Below are positions 48,501 through 61,813 of a DNA stretch of 64,000 bases, in pieces. The stretch is from Petrosia ficiformis (lineage: Eukaryota > Porifera > Demospongiae > Haplosclerida > Petrosiidae): assembly GCA_947044365.1 (NCBI GenBank), contig OX345639.1:5189944-5253943 (forward strand), written 5' to 3'. The notes beneath the pieces are model-generated. The model searched no databases, was not told the origin of the DNA, and was given only the letters and a program-made list of their open reading frames with translations. Position 1 is the stretch's first letter; every line of letters starts with the position of its first letter. Made by a program: the position numbers and the translations under genes.

Positions 48501-48598
48501 AGAAAGATTTAAAAGGAATTGCAATTGAAGTACAGGGTACAGATTTGGATGAGATTCACCATAGCGAGGTTCTGGCAAAGGCACAAAAGGGGAAATAA
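45524..48598 (+). CDS. ADF/cofilin family actin-depolymerising factor
   Basis: ADF/cofilin binds and severs actin filaments. Exons: 45524-45526 (ATG alone), 46966-47228, 48439-48598; 426 nt, 141 residues. After the initiator Met, the protein reads SSGIKVSPEVKEAYEELQ, keeping a Ser near the N-terminus where LIM kinase acts in animals. The long actin-binding helix is visible as IGQKMVAASSKDAVKKDL, and RYFIHDFRYTLEEGG matches the central sheet. An ATG-only first coding exon is a known feature of ADF/cofilin genes, which supports the unusual start. Length is normal. Intron 1 (45527-46965) contains AT microsatellites, a small hairpin element and a MITE copy. Confidence 0.92.
45976..46029. repeat. 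Short inverted repeat (ATAGAGGCGTGG...CCACGCCTCTAT)
   Basis: Twelve-base arms around about 30 bp in cofilin intron 1; probably a very short palindromic element. Confidence 0.6.
47541..47680. mobile_element. Palindromic MITE, also present near 26030-26160
   Basis: Arms GGTCAATAAAGGT...TTTACATAACGCACTCG and inverse (GTGCATTATGTAAACTC...ACCTTTATTGACC). A relative with the same GTGCATTATCTAATCTC and TGCTACATTAAAACAC blocks lies in the first RhoGEF intron. Confidence 0.65.
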
Positions 48599-48863
48599 CT
48601 TTTAGTGAACTATTAGCTACTGAGTCTGTTAACATAAATAATAATATTGTGTAGTATCTCTTCTTACTTAATCTGTTAGTCAGTTGATTATTAGCGATTA
48701 TCTTTTTAAGTTGATGTGTTGACTTCCAGACAATTTCTAATTACTGTATATTAATAATAATAAACTTTATGTATAATTGTTCATAAAATATTAATTATAA
48801 TTGAAGAATTAATATTATGTTATGATACATGCTAAACTGGAAGTAGAAAGTAAAAAAAAAGTG

Positions 48864-51800
48864 TTATTTTTCGGTCAATAATTCATTAAGTACAGTAGCT
48901 GTTATATTCACATCACTGTTGGAATTTACTTGTGAATGAGATGACGTTGGAAGGGCAACAATGTGAGATGGAAGAGGAGGGTGTGTGCTAGGTGTGGTTT
49001 CAGGTGGATGGAGAGGTGGAGCTTTAGTAGGAGTAGGAGCTGATTCTGTTTCCAAGAAAGTCACAAACAGTTTGGAAAATGACTACAATATAAATAAATT
49101 ATGTATAAAGGTTATATATGTTTTTAGTTATGCAGTTTGAGTGTTCTTCATGTAAACCCCAGTGGGATTACATCATTGTTATATCGTAAAATTATTCTAA
49201 GCAGTATCATTGTTAGCTTTTTATATTTATAGAAGTGAGTGTTTCTATTTATAGTAGCATATCAAGAAACTGCATAGAATTCACAAACAGAAATATAATC
49301 CAAGGGTTGTCAGTACACTTGGGCATGTGATTACATCTTCAGTCAAACAGCTTGTGTATCCCATAAGTGTTATAGCAGTGTTTCCCCCAAAGTGTGGTAC
49401 CATGGCACTACCCCACCCACTTAAAAACACAACACCAATTGAAGATTGTTGATCATGTATGATGTACCACTGATGCACTCCTCCACCCTTAATATTTATC
49501 CTGAGGGAAACACTGGTTATACCCTGTGTCATTAATTAATTACATATAAATGTTGCATGACCCTCCTAATTGTTGTTGCGAATATATTATACAAGTTAAA
49601 ATAATGGGCGAGGTGTTTCATGAAACTTTTGTCAGCTTTATAAGTATACATGTTCAAAAATTCTAACTTGCTTTGTTGGAAAAAGGAGTCGTTAGTGATG
49701 TACCATTGGCATGTACATACGTGTATGTACAAGATACATATGTGTATACTGAGATATGATTTACTTGTTCATTTGATGTTGCTACAGGAGAAACTGGTGT
49801 TGAAGGAGATTGTGACTGCCAAATTCTTGAAAGCCAGCTGTTCTTTCTTCCTAGAGACTAACAAGATTACATTTATAAATGACTTTGGGTGCATAAAGGG
49901 AATTAATTTTTGAGTAATATTTACTTTTAATTGATTCCTATTCATCTAATTTGTATAATTATGTATCTAACTAAATTTATCATACAGGAAGAGTAACTAT
50001 TGCTCAATCTAAGGGTTCATAGCCAACATTTTCAAAAGTTAGGGAAAAAAGTCAATGTGGCAAGCCATGGGGGATGTGTTGGTAGGTTTTAATGAAAAAC
50101 TGATTAGATTCGAATACAGCAAACTTGAGAACATCAAATAACCAATGCTTGACATAATTATGACTATAAAAAAGGGATGAGGTTCACTTGACTACTTACT
50201 TACCCTAGATACCTAGGTCATAAGGAGTGTTTAAATAATACATCACATTCCAAATATCCATTGTTTATACTCATAGTCACAATTATAGGTCATACTACTG
50301 ACTAACTGACAAACTGACTGACCTTGTCTAGCTCTTGTTGAGAGATATCGAGGATTTTACATATTAATTGATAAATCTCTTCTTTCTTATTTTGAGAGGA
50401 GAGGTAAGTGAGAAAAAGATTTCTGACTAGGGACCTAAAAAAGATGATATGAAAAAGAGTCAAAGTTTATACTCACAACATATGATTAACTGGTAAACCA
50501 CATTGGGATCAAACGAAGGTCAGGAACAAGATTGGGATGGTACCTTAGCAACAAAACACCACTTCCACATAACCATATAATTATCGCTTCTTTGTGTTGT
50601 GCTAGCTACATGTATATATGTTCCACACAATCTGCAGATTACATTGTGCAAACTGAAGATCCACAGAATGCATGCACCAGACTGCACAGACCATATACAT
50701 ATATACCTCAGAGTGGGAAATAACAGCACTCCAGTGCTCATTTGAGCACCAAAATCAGCTTAAGGAGCACCAGATTTTGACATGACAATGCAAGCTAGTT
50801 GTACTGTGGTGAGCACTGGTAATGGAATTGCTCACTAGATGTTGTAGGCTTATTTCCCGCCCTGATATACCTATAGACTAATTTTACTATATCTGCACTT
50901 CAGTTTAGTTAACTAAAACTTAAAAGGTGTTTAGTAAACGAAGTAGTTAGATCAAATGTGGTTAGATCAAATGTGGTTAGATCAAATGTGGTTAGGGTAG
51001 GTCACAAGGAATTTACCTGTCAACTTTAGATTCCTCTTCACTTGACATCAGCTCAATTTTTAATTTACTTTTATTGAGTGTGACTTGGTACTTCTCCACT
51101 GTAATAACATTAATAATAATATTATAATTAAACACATGTGTATGTGGATGATACTAAACTACAGGTTTAATCACTGTGGTAATCACACTGAGTATGCACA
51201 CAAGAAGATATATCTACATGTTTCTATAGCGATGAATTTATAATAAATTTAGTTTCAACTCAATGTGATTCTACTACAAGTTAAAGAGATGGATGAATGA
51301 ATGGATGGATGGATAGATGAATGGTCCATCCTGTATCTAAACTGTTTTTGAGTTAACTTACATTCAGCAGACATTTTTACAATTCTTTCATTTTTCGTCT
51401 TGATTTCTTCCTGTAATGACGTAAGACTCTCAGTAGCAATGGAGGCATCATGACAAGCAGACTATAAATGTGGAAAATTAAAAATCAAATACTCAAACAT
51501 GAAATCTTTGAAGCATAAAGAATGCCAGCATTAATATTAATTTCATATAATTGTGATGTTCATATCATGTAACAATATCCAGTCCTTGTACCTATATATG
51601 TTCATCTGACAAATGCACTGGAACTAATTAATCAAGGTATGGCGTTGTTCTAATTAATTACTCATTAAAGTACAGCTGAAAATGAAATTATCATTTCTCT
51701 GTGTACATCTGGGAGTTCATAATTATTTCAACAATCAATGCTTTGAGTACAAATAATGTCTATTCATATTCACGATGATCTCAATAATAGGAAGTAATGA

Positions 51801-52528
51801 ATTTATATGTAATATAGTGTATAGTTTAATGTCATAAGGTTAATACATGATTATACTGTAACTCAATAATGAAGCAATGGATTGAAATTTGACATAAACA
51901 GATCATTGGGATCATGTGTTAGATTCTCTGTATTACATGTTTACATATTAGTAACCTCAAGGATTAGTTGCTGTTCACGAAGTTGTTCACATTCTTTTCG
52001 GACAAGCTCAAGTTCTTTTTCCTTTTCTATTAAAGATATGTTCACTTCAGCAGACTGATCTAGTATGTATGTACAGATGGTACATCACATATATAATTAT
52101 ATGTGTGTGTGTGCGTATGTGTTTGAGTGTGTGTGTGTTTGAATGAATGTATGTGTGTGTGCGTATGTGTTTGTGTATGTGTGTGTATATGTGTGTGAGA
52201 CTCTGTGTGTGTGGGTGTGTATGATTGTGTGTATGATTGTGTGGAAGTGTGAATGTGAGCATATGATTTTTGTGTGTGCAAATGTGTGTCCTTGGTATGT
52301 TATTTTAGTTATTACTAAAACCCGATTTAGTTAACTAAACTATAGACTTGCTGTGACAACTGCAACTAAAATCTTACATGCTAAGCCAAATATTATTCAT
52401 AAAATTGTATGATTAAAAGCATACTATAACTACATGTATAACTATACTAGAGTAGTTATTATAGTAAAATAACTAAAAGGTGAGTGTGTGTAAGTATGTA
52501 TGTACATACATACATAGTACACATACAA

Positions 52529-52565
<37 letters not shown>

Positions 52566-55500
52566 CCGTACATAGGTATGTCTACACATGTATGTACATG
52601 TATGTATAATACATGCATAATGTATAACAATATATACCTATGTACATGTATATACATGTATGTATAATACATGTATAATGTATAACAGTATATACCTATG
52701 TATATACATGTATGTATAATACATGTATAATGTATAACAATATATACCTATGTACATGTATATACATGTATGTATAATACATGCATAATGTATAACAGTA
52801 TATACCTATGTATATACATGTATGTATAATACATGTATAATGTATAACAGTATATACCTCTCTGAAAGTGTTCCAGAACAGCTTGTAGATTTTGAATCGC
52901 TGAAATATTTTGTTTACATTCCTCCTTTGTGTGTGACAGTTCTAATAACACAGTATCTTTTTCATTATTTACTTTTTCTATCTCTTGTTGTAACAAATCC
53001 ACTTGATGCTGGGCCTGAAGACTATTGAAATTAAAGGGTCTGAGAATATGTTCACAAAAATAATTAAGACCTACTTCTGTTCCATTTCTTGGCTACTGCT
53101 TTTGGCAAGCTTCTCTTCTAAAACTTTTAGTTGTTGTTTTAATTGACTTTCACAATGATCAGAATGGAGAGCTTCTTGTGTGTGTTGTTCTTCTACCTGA
53201 ATGAGGTGAGTTCTTAGTCTTTTTAGCTCCTTTTGGTTTTTGTCACACTGAAGTTGCAGAGACTGGTTCTGTTTTAAAACTCTCTGATAGTTTATATCTG
53301 ATTCCTATGTATGTATGTGTGATGTTAATCAATGTATGTACAAATGAATGGATGAATGGATGAATGGATTGATGGATAAATGAATGCATGGACGAAGGAA
53401 TGGGTAGATGAATGGAAGGATAAATGAATGGATGGGTGAAGGAATGGATGGAAAAAAGAATGGGTAAATGAATGGATGGATGAAGGAATGGGTGGACAAA
53501 TGGATGGATGTATGGATGGATAAAAGAATAGATGGATGAATGGAAGGATGAATGGATGGATGAATGGATAATTGAATGGATGGATGAATGGATAATTGAA
53601 TGGATGGATGAAGAGATGAATGAATGGATAGGTGAACAAATGAATGAAAGAGTGAAAGAATAGATGGAAGTGGTCCAAAACATATATCTAAACCATTAAT
53701 TGATCTTTCATTGATACACCTTTAACAAAAGGCCTAGCAACCATTTTACAAAAGGAAATGTTTCTAACTCACAGTGCTTCTTTCTGTGTATTCACTTCTA
53801 TTAATCTCCATTTTCATTAGCTCTGCTCTTGTTTCTTGCAGTTTGACATCAAGCTGGTTTCTTTCTTCTCTTAGAACCACTAAGAGATCTTCTTTATTAC
53901 GAAACTCATGTCTCAAACTAGTCAATTCATCAGACAAAGAAGATGATTCTTTTATTTGGGCCTCCAAACGAACCAGCAAACCATCCCTATCTGCATTTAG
54001 TACCTTTAGCTCTTCTTCTTTATCTTGCAGTAAATTTTCAAACTGAACTAATTTTTGCTGATGAGAATTATTTGATGCTATTTCTACAACTAGATTTTGG
54101 AGTTTTTGCTCAAGTTGAACTCTTTCTCCTTCAACTAACTCTTTCTCTTTCAAGTAAGTGCTGTTTGCTTCAGATAGTTGTTGCTCAAGGGAGTCTCTTT
54201 CTTGCAGGACACGTGTGAGATTAGACTGTGACTCATCAAGCTGCTCAGACAGAGAAGGCACTTGAGAAGACAGTTCTTTTCTCATTTGCTGAATAACTTC
54301 CTCCTTTTCATGCAGAAGAGATCGTAATCCTTTCACCTCCACTTCCAGCTGGTCATTCTTTGTCCTAAGAATATGTACCTCTTTGTCAACAGAATACTGA
54401 ACAGAGATTTCAGCCATACCATCACCTTTCCCTCGTCCTTCTGTTGATTCATCTCCCTCAAGGAAAGGTCCTTTGTTGTCCACTTCACTGTCATATTGCT
54501 CTAACAATTTCTGATCCTTAAATGATTGAGACTGCTGTGATTTCAACTGAGTAATCTCCTCTCTCAGCTGTAAATTATCAAGTTTGAATTGTTCTATTTC
54601 AGACATGTATGATGTATTCATTTCTTCCTTGACAGAAGTTAGTTCTCTTGTGAGATCTTCTCGTGTTTCTAAGATCTCACTTAACTCCTGATCATGTTCG
54701 GACATTATCTGAGCTAAATGGCTCTGAAGCTGTTCTCTCTTTGACTGTTCTTTGGATAATTGCTGACGTAGTAAATCCAACTGCGATTTGCTGTCACTTT
54801 CCTGTAGCGTCTCCAGTCTTTGTTGTAAATCAGAATTCTCGTTCCTCAATTGAGTTACCTGTGCTTTCAAACTATCTAAATTATCTACTTTTGTTAAAGC
54901 TCTCTCTGACTCTGAGACATCGAAATTTGTGTCTATTGTGCCTTCCTTATGATCTATGAAGCTCTTGTTGACTTCCTCTTGTTCAACACAAGATTGTTTT
55001 TCTTTTTCTTTTAATTCATCAATCTCCTTCTGTTTGGTTTTCAGTTCAACTTGAAGTGTTTCCACATGTGATGTTAGCATCTCTGCTTCATTTTCAAAAT
55101 GGTTTTGTTGTGTCTGTAACTCGTTAATAGTTTCTTGATGATTTTGGAAAGATGCATGAAGTTCATGAACAGACTGTGTCAATGCTTCTCTCTCAGTTTT
55201 AATATGATCAAAATGGTTTTTCTGGTAAGTTTGAAGCATAAGCTTCATACATCCAATAGCTTGATGTAAATCACCAATGACCTCCTAAATTATGAAAATA
55301 ACAATTTAATTGCTTTGTAGACATACATTTATTCATAGTAGGAAGGTATTCTCATGTCATGCATACTGGGTCCAGCAGCTATTCCTGTATATAAATGCAT
55401 ACTGGATCCAATGGCCTTGTGCTGCAGCTGCTATTAAACGCATACTGGATTCAATAGTCTAGTGCTGCTGCAGCTGCTATTCCTGTATATAAATGAATAC

Positions 55501-58500
55501 TGGATCCAATAGTCTAGTGCTACAACTGCTAATCCTGCATGTAAATGCATACTAGATCCAATAGCCTAGTGCTGTAACTGCTGCTATTCCTGTATATAAA
55601 TGCATACTGGATCCAATAGTCCAGTGCTGCAGCTACTATTCCTGTATGTAAATGCATACTGGATCCAATAGTCTAGTGCTGCAGCTGCTGCTATTCCTGT
55701 ATATAAATGCATACTGGATCCAATAGTCTAGTGCTGCAGCTGCTGCTATTCCTGTATATAAATACATACTGGATCCAATAGTCTAGTGCTGCAGCTGCTG
55801 CTATTCCTGTATATAAATGCATACTGGATCCAATAGTCTAGTGCTGCAGCTACTATTCCTGTATTAGGGATGGGCGATATGAGAAATTTCCAAACGATAT
55901 GATATTTATCGATATTTTCCAAAATGTTTGTGATAATCGATATTTTTCGATATGATATTAAACCACACCCATTTCATAGTTAATTATCTACAAAATAACA
56001 GCTAGGTAACTATGTTAAGTGTTTTTGTTCAACATGTGGACATGTTTTGACTTACACATTGTAATTCTGCTTCTACTGATGGAAAGCAGTTCACCAGCCT
56101 TACCGCAGGCACAAATGTGGCTACTGTATTAATATTTTAAAATAATTAACTACTACTTATGTAACTATTATTAAGGTTATATGGGCGTGGTTATTGTATC
56201 GAATTGCCTATCGAACGAACTCCCAATATCGATATCATATCGATATTGAAAATATCGATAAATTATCGTTCATTTTGATATATCGCCCATCCCTATCCTG
56301 TATGTAAATGCATACTGGATCCAATAGTCTAGTGCTGCAGCTACTATTCCTGTATGTAAATGCATACTGGATCCAATAGTCTAGTGCTCAGCACTATTCC
56401 TGTATGTAAATGCATACTGGATCCAATAGTCTAGTGCTGCAGCTGCTGCTATTCCTGTATATAAATGCATACTGGATCCAATAGTCTAGTGCTGCAGCTG
56501 CTGCTATTCCTGTATATAAATGCATACTGGATCCAATAGTCTAGTGCTGCAGCTACTATTCCTGTATATAAATGCATACTGGATCCAATAGTCTAGTGCT
56601 GCAGCTGCTATTCCTGTATGTAAATGCATACTGGATCCAATAGTCTAGTGCTCAGCACTATTCCTGTACAATATACATGTACATGTAAATGCTACAGCTG
56701 CTCAATTGAACTCATTCATCTGGCCTTCTTAATCTACAAACTGTCATTACAAACTGCCCATTTCTCTAAGCAACTTTATTGATAATTACATCTTACCTGG
56801 CTATTTTGTAACTTTTCCACAAGTTTTGTATGTCTTTCCTCCATTTTTGATAGCATCTTGACAAGTTCTTTGTTCTCCATAATTAGCTCTGTAAATCAAA
56901 AAAGCTTCAAAATTGAAATATAAATCATAATATCTGACATACTGACACTCTCCTGTTGAATTCCTTCATGATGTAGATCCTTTATTTTCATCTCTTCTAA
57001 ATCTCCTCCTAATAATAGACAGCAATCAATATCAGTAGACCTCAATACAAGTGATATACATGTAACAAAGGGCTTCCTGGTTGCTTAGTGGTTATACAAA
57101 ATGCCAGGTAACATAATGAAAGGTACAAATTTTATTGAACTCAAAAGTTCTTTTAGATCACACACACATATTATTTATCATAATTATTTTACTGATTTTG
57201 CAAACTATCAAAATTGTTTAATTTATTTATAAAAACCTCCAACTCTCCAAGTAAGAAAAAAACAGAAAGTGAACCTACACAGTATCTTACCATTTGTTTC
57301 ATTTTGGTATTTCAATTTGAGATGATCTGTTTCTTGTTTGTGTCTAGCAGACATGATTTCTAACTGTTGAGTATGTAATGACTGTAAAGCAGTAAGTTCG
57401 TGTTCATGTTGCTGTCTCTCTTGTTGTAATTGGTCCTTTAATTCCTGTTTTAAAAAATATGTTTTACATGTATGTATATAATGCATTGCGTTATATACAT
57501 GTAATGACATGTACATGTACCTGTGTTTCTAATAAGCTCATATGGTGCACCATCGGTCCAAAGAGCTTTTTATTTGCCACTGCACAGTTCTCTCTTTGGG
57601 CTAGTGGCACAGTTAATTATGATTATATTGTCACTAACAGCATTAAATCTTTGGTAATTGGCTCAAGAAGTAGCACATATACTAACAATTGTTGAGCCAA
57701 TTTGGCCCATGCTTCAAAAAATATCAAAAGCTCTGACATGTACACTGTACATGTACATGTATATTACAGAAATTATAATAATAATGATATGAAATTATGA
57801 ATCAGTACTAGAGCTGGGCGATAGTGAAATTTTGAACTATCGATATTTAATAGATACTTGAACGACAGTGAATACTATCATGATATTGAAACTAAAATTT
57901 GGATAGCATTTTCCACTTGTGGCAGAGAAACTAAGTACTCCCATGCATCACTCTTAGAGCACTCTAACAGAAAAATTGCAGCTCTTTGTCAAGATCGATC
58001 TAATCAGAAATATTCCTCGCCATCTTTGCATGTTTTTTTCACTAAGTTGTGGATATGTTGAGGCAAGGCAATATCAAATGCACATGCTTGTAAACACGTC
58101 ACTATCATGATAATAGCTTTTAGCTATTACTGTCGTGATAGTAACACTGATGATAATGATAGTCACTATCACTACTATTGACCAGCCCTAATCAGTACCC
58201 AAGCTGAAGAAAGTCTTTGGGACAAAACATTCATAAATTTATTGTGATTTCAAGTACATGTAATCTCCACAATGATTATGTAGAGATTAGACAATTATAT
58301 GTATGATAAATACGTACCTGAATATGTTCTGTTGATGTGTTTCTATTCATTGAACTATCGTCATCCTTCAATATGAAAAAAAATTATCATTACATATACT
58401 TGGTAACAGTCATATACAGTACATACAAAAATAGCAAGAAATATAATGATGTGTGATAATATCAATATTTTCATCACTGAAGTAATTATCGTGATAAGCA

Positions 58501-61500
58501 ATATCAGGAATTTATATCGCGATATAATTATAATAATTATTAATTAATTATTATTATTAATTATTATTGCTTGACACATGCGTTCATGCATGCGCAGTTC
58601 AGTTTGTACACAGATGGCTAGGTCAGCAAGGAAGTTGAAGGATAGCATGTTTTGTTGGCTCCACTTGTAGTAGCCAAAAGCAAGATCTGGCAGTTATTCA
58701 GATTCAAGGTCAATGCTCCAACTAAACAGCAAAGAGATAATTTGTCATTTGTGTAAGGGGCATTTGCCTTAGAGTGGCAACATGAATAATCTCCATAGAT
58801 TTGCTACATGGAGGAACACAAAGCTTTAAAGTATCGTGATTATCGTGATAAACTTTATATGATAATTGGAACAGAAAATTTTGATGATACACATCCTTAA
58901 AGAAATAAGGTTTCAAATGTGATTGGACATTACTGATTTTTGATCAGCTATGTAATACACTATATGTAGTGTTTCCCCCAAAGGGTGGTACCATGGCACT
59001 CCCTCACCTTTCATTTTAAAGTTTATGCTGTTTTACAACACTGATTAAACATTGTTGACCAAACGTCATGTACCACTGATCCACTCCCCCACCCTTAATA
59101 TTTATCCTGGGGAAACACTGCTATATGTGTTATAAGCTCGATCAGACATTCATTTGAAAGGTCTAATAGCCAGCCGTTATTTCTTGCCTATAAATATACA
59201 ATACATACAAGCAGAAGAAACTCGATTATTTGTGTCTAGTTATAGTATACCTGCAGTCTTTGTTTGGCATAATCTTTCCAATGTTGACATTCAACTTGAA
59301 GACGAGCAAATTCAGACTGGAGCTGAGTGACATGGGTTTGAGACTGTAGTCCTGGCACATCAAAATCAACATCTTCATTGCCCCATCCTTCCATCCATTC
59401 AAACTCTTGTCCTGAAACTCCATCACTCTCAGTCTGTCCTCCAAGATTAACATCTTGGAATGTTGCAAGGCCACCAGCTACTGAAAAACTTTTCTGTTCT
59501 TTGTTAATATTTTGAGTTACTGCAAACAGATTTGATTCGCTACTAGAGAATACTAACTTCTTTTGCTGTTCTTTCATTTCCTTGCATTGTTCACGAAGTT
59601 TATTTACCTCTTCCTGGACAGCAAAGAGTGACAGAAGCAAACTTATATTTACCAGCAGAGAGCATTAATATACAAAGTAGAGTACTTTCAAATTTACATA
59701 TAATATATTTAATAAACATCACAATGCCTTAAAAAATCCACTTCCTTTACTAAACTCTCTATACAACATTGGAGTAAGCAACAAATTACTTATTCCACCC
59801 AATGGATGGTAGGTAGGCTTACTGACGTTTAAAAACAAAAAAAACATCAAATGGGAGGAGTTTCATGTATTAATTGACTTAATTCGCCTAATTACACATT
59901 GTTCTTCCGCTGATTTTAATCGATTATCAATCGATTTGAAGCTAGTGATAATTGATTTCAGAATCTCAGCCAATTCCCAACCCGATTCCCAGCCCTATGT
60001 AGAGTTGCATTGGCTTATTGTGACCTCCAATTCAATAGGTAATTTATCATGCATAATAATGACAACTGCAGGGAAGTAAATTCATAACTTTACTCACATC
60101 TTTTTCTTGTAATAGTTTACGATATTCTTGATTAATGGAAGCCACTTGGTACTCCGCAGTGTCTGATCTTTCTTCCAATTCTTCATTTCTCTTTTTTAAT
60201 CTCTCCAGCTGTAATGTAAACATACCAGAGAATAATCAATAGCAGGTTAGTTTGCATGCTGCCTTCTTACAACAGTTTAATGAATAAGAGAATATATACC
60301 AGCTGACATTTGAACCCAAGGATTCCTCATTTCATGGTGAGGTGCATTTTGTTCCTCTTCTAGATTAGTTATACTTACCATCACCATGAACCATAGGCAA
60401 AAAGGGTATGATAATCATATTGTGTGTCTGTTTGCAGGAAGCTACAAACATTAGTGGCTCGTTAGTTATAGTACTCATTATAGAATGAATTACCACCTAG
60501 CTGTCAGGTGACTCATTAGGGCTAATATAAACTAGTAGTCTTGTCCCGTGCCGCCCACGCTCTTAACGGGCGAGAGGGCGTCTGGCACACTAAGTCAACT
60601 TTCTTGGGAACTAGAGAACAAAATCCATCTCTCCAATCAAATCACAGTATTCTGTGACGTATGTGTGATGTTGACTTTAACATGGTGAATAACTGTTTTA
60701 ATTAAGTCAATTTGTGATCTTTTTCTGAAGAGTGCTAAAGAATGGAGAAATCTGGGAAGTAGTGAAAATGGAATGAATTTCTTAAGAGAGTTTGTTTGTG
60801 TACCTGATCCCCGTAGCCTTGGTACATGCCATGTTTGTGAGCCATGCTACAGGAAGCTAGAAAATGCCACTTCAAGTGTTAAAGCTATGCAAGAGCTTGT
60901 GTCCAGGTTAGTGTTGTTTAGCACTTAGTAAACTGATCTTCAGTAGGTAGGTACCCAAGGTGCTGGAAAGACTGCATTTATCGCCGAACTACATCTGCAG
61001 CCGGCCATGCTTAGTATTGCGTTTATGTACATCACACGTATAATTTGCCATCAATTTCCTGCCATACTTCCAAGAAAGTTGACTTAGTGTGCCAGACGCC
61101 CTCTTGCTCGTTAAGGGCGTGGGCGGCTGGGGACAAGACTAATAAACTAGATGATACTGAATTACCACCTAGCTATCAGGTGACTCATTAGGGCTAATAT
61201 AAACTAGATGATACAGGTGAGTCGTTATTAGTCTCGCAAGCCAGACCCATACCATGAGAAAGGGTCTGGTTGCATGCTGTACATCAGTTTGTTCCGGGAA
61301 GCCGTATAACAACACGTGTGACAACACAAATGCAATATGATGTAATAGACACACCTTTTCCAAATCCTGTTGGTAATACGTCTCTCTTTTGTAAATAAAA
61401 AGCATAATGGCTTCCTTCTGTTTTGCTTTCAATGACTCATAGCCAATATCCAATGTTACTTTATCGTTCACTGCTTCCAGCTCCATTTTTCTAAACGTGA

Positions 61501-61748
61501 CGTCAGGAAATGGGTGTATAAACACATGTATCATGACGTTCTGCAATCTGATTGGGGCGCAGCTTTTCATGCGCCTGGAACAAACTGATGTATAGCATGC
61601 AACCAGACCCTTTCTCATGGTATGGGTCTGGCTCGCGAGACTAAGTCGTTATTATGTATCATAAATCCATAATAATTATATCCCTTTGAAATATACAGAA
61701 AATATAATGACTTCTTGAAATCAATTAATCATTTTTAAAATATATATA

Positions 61749-61813
<65 letters not shown>

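Noticed and set aside
49281..49913. Small ORFs between GMAP-210 exons 48864-49082 and 49765-49857
   Set aside because: They overlap a hAT-type MITE or the antisense of an exon; no support.
53243..53683. Long minus ORFs with Ser-Ile-His-Pro-Phe repeats between GMAP-210 exons
   Set aside because: Produced by the TGGATGAA minisatellite. Phase and coiled-coil pattern support direct splicing from 53773 to 53304.
53774..54959. Several + strand ORFs opposite the large GMAP-210 exon
   Set aside because: Antisense shadows of a 504-codon coiled-coil exon; no start context or homology.
61169..61618. 149-codon minus ORF taken as an extra GMAP-210 exon
   Set aside because: It lies wholly inside MULE element M4, including its inverted repeats; GMAP-210 phase closes without it. 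Only the internal ATG-to-donor part is of interest, as a captured exon.
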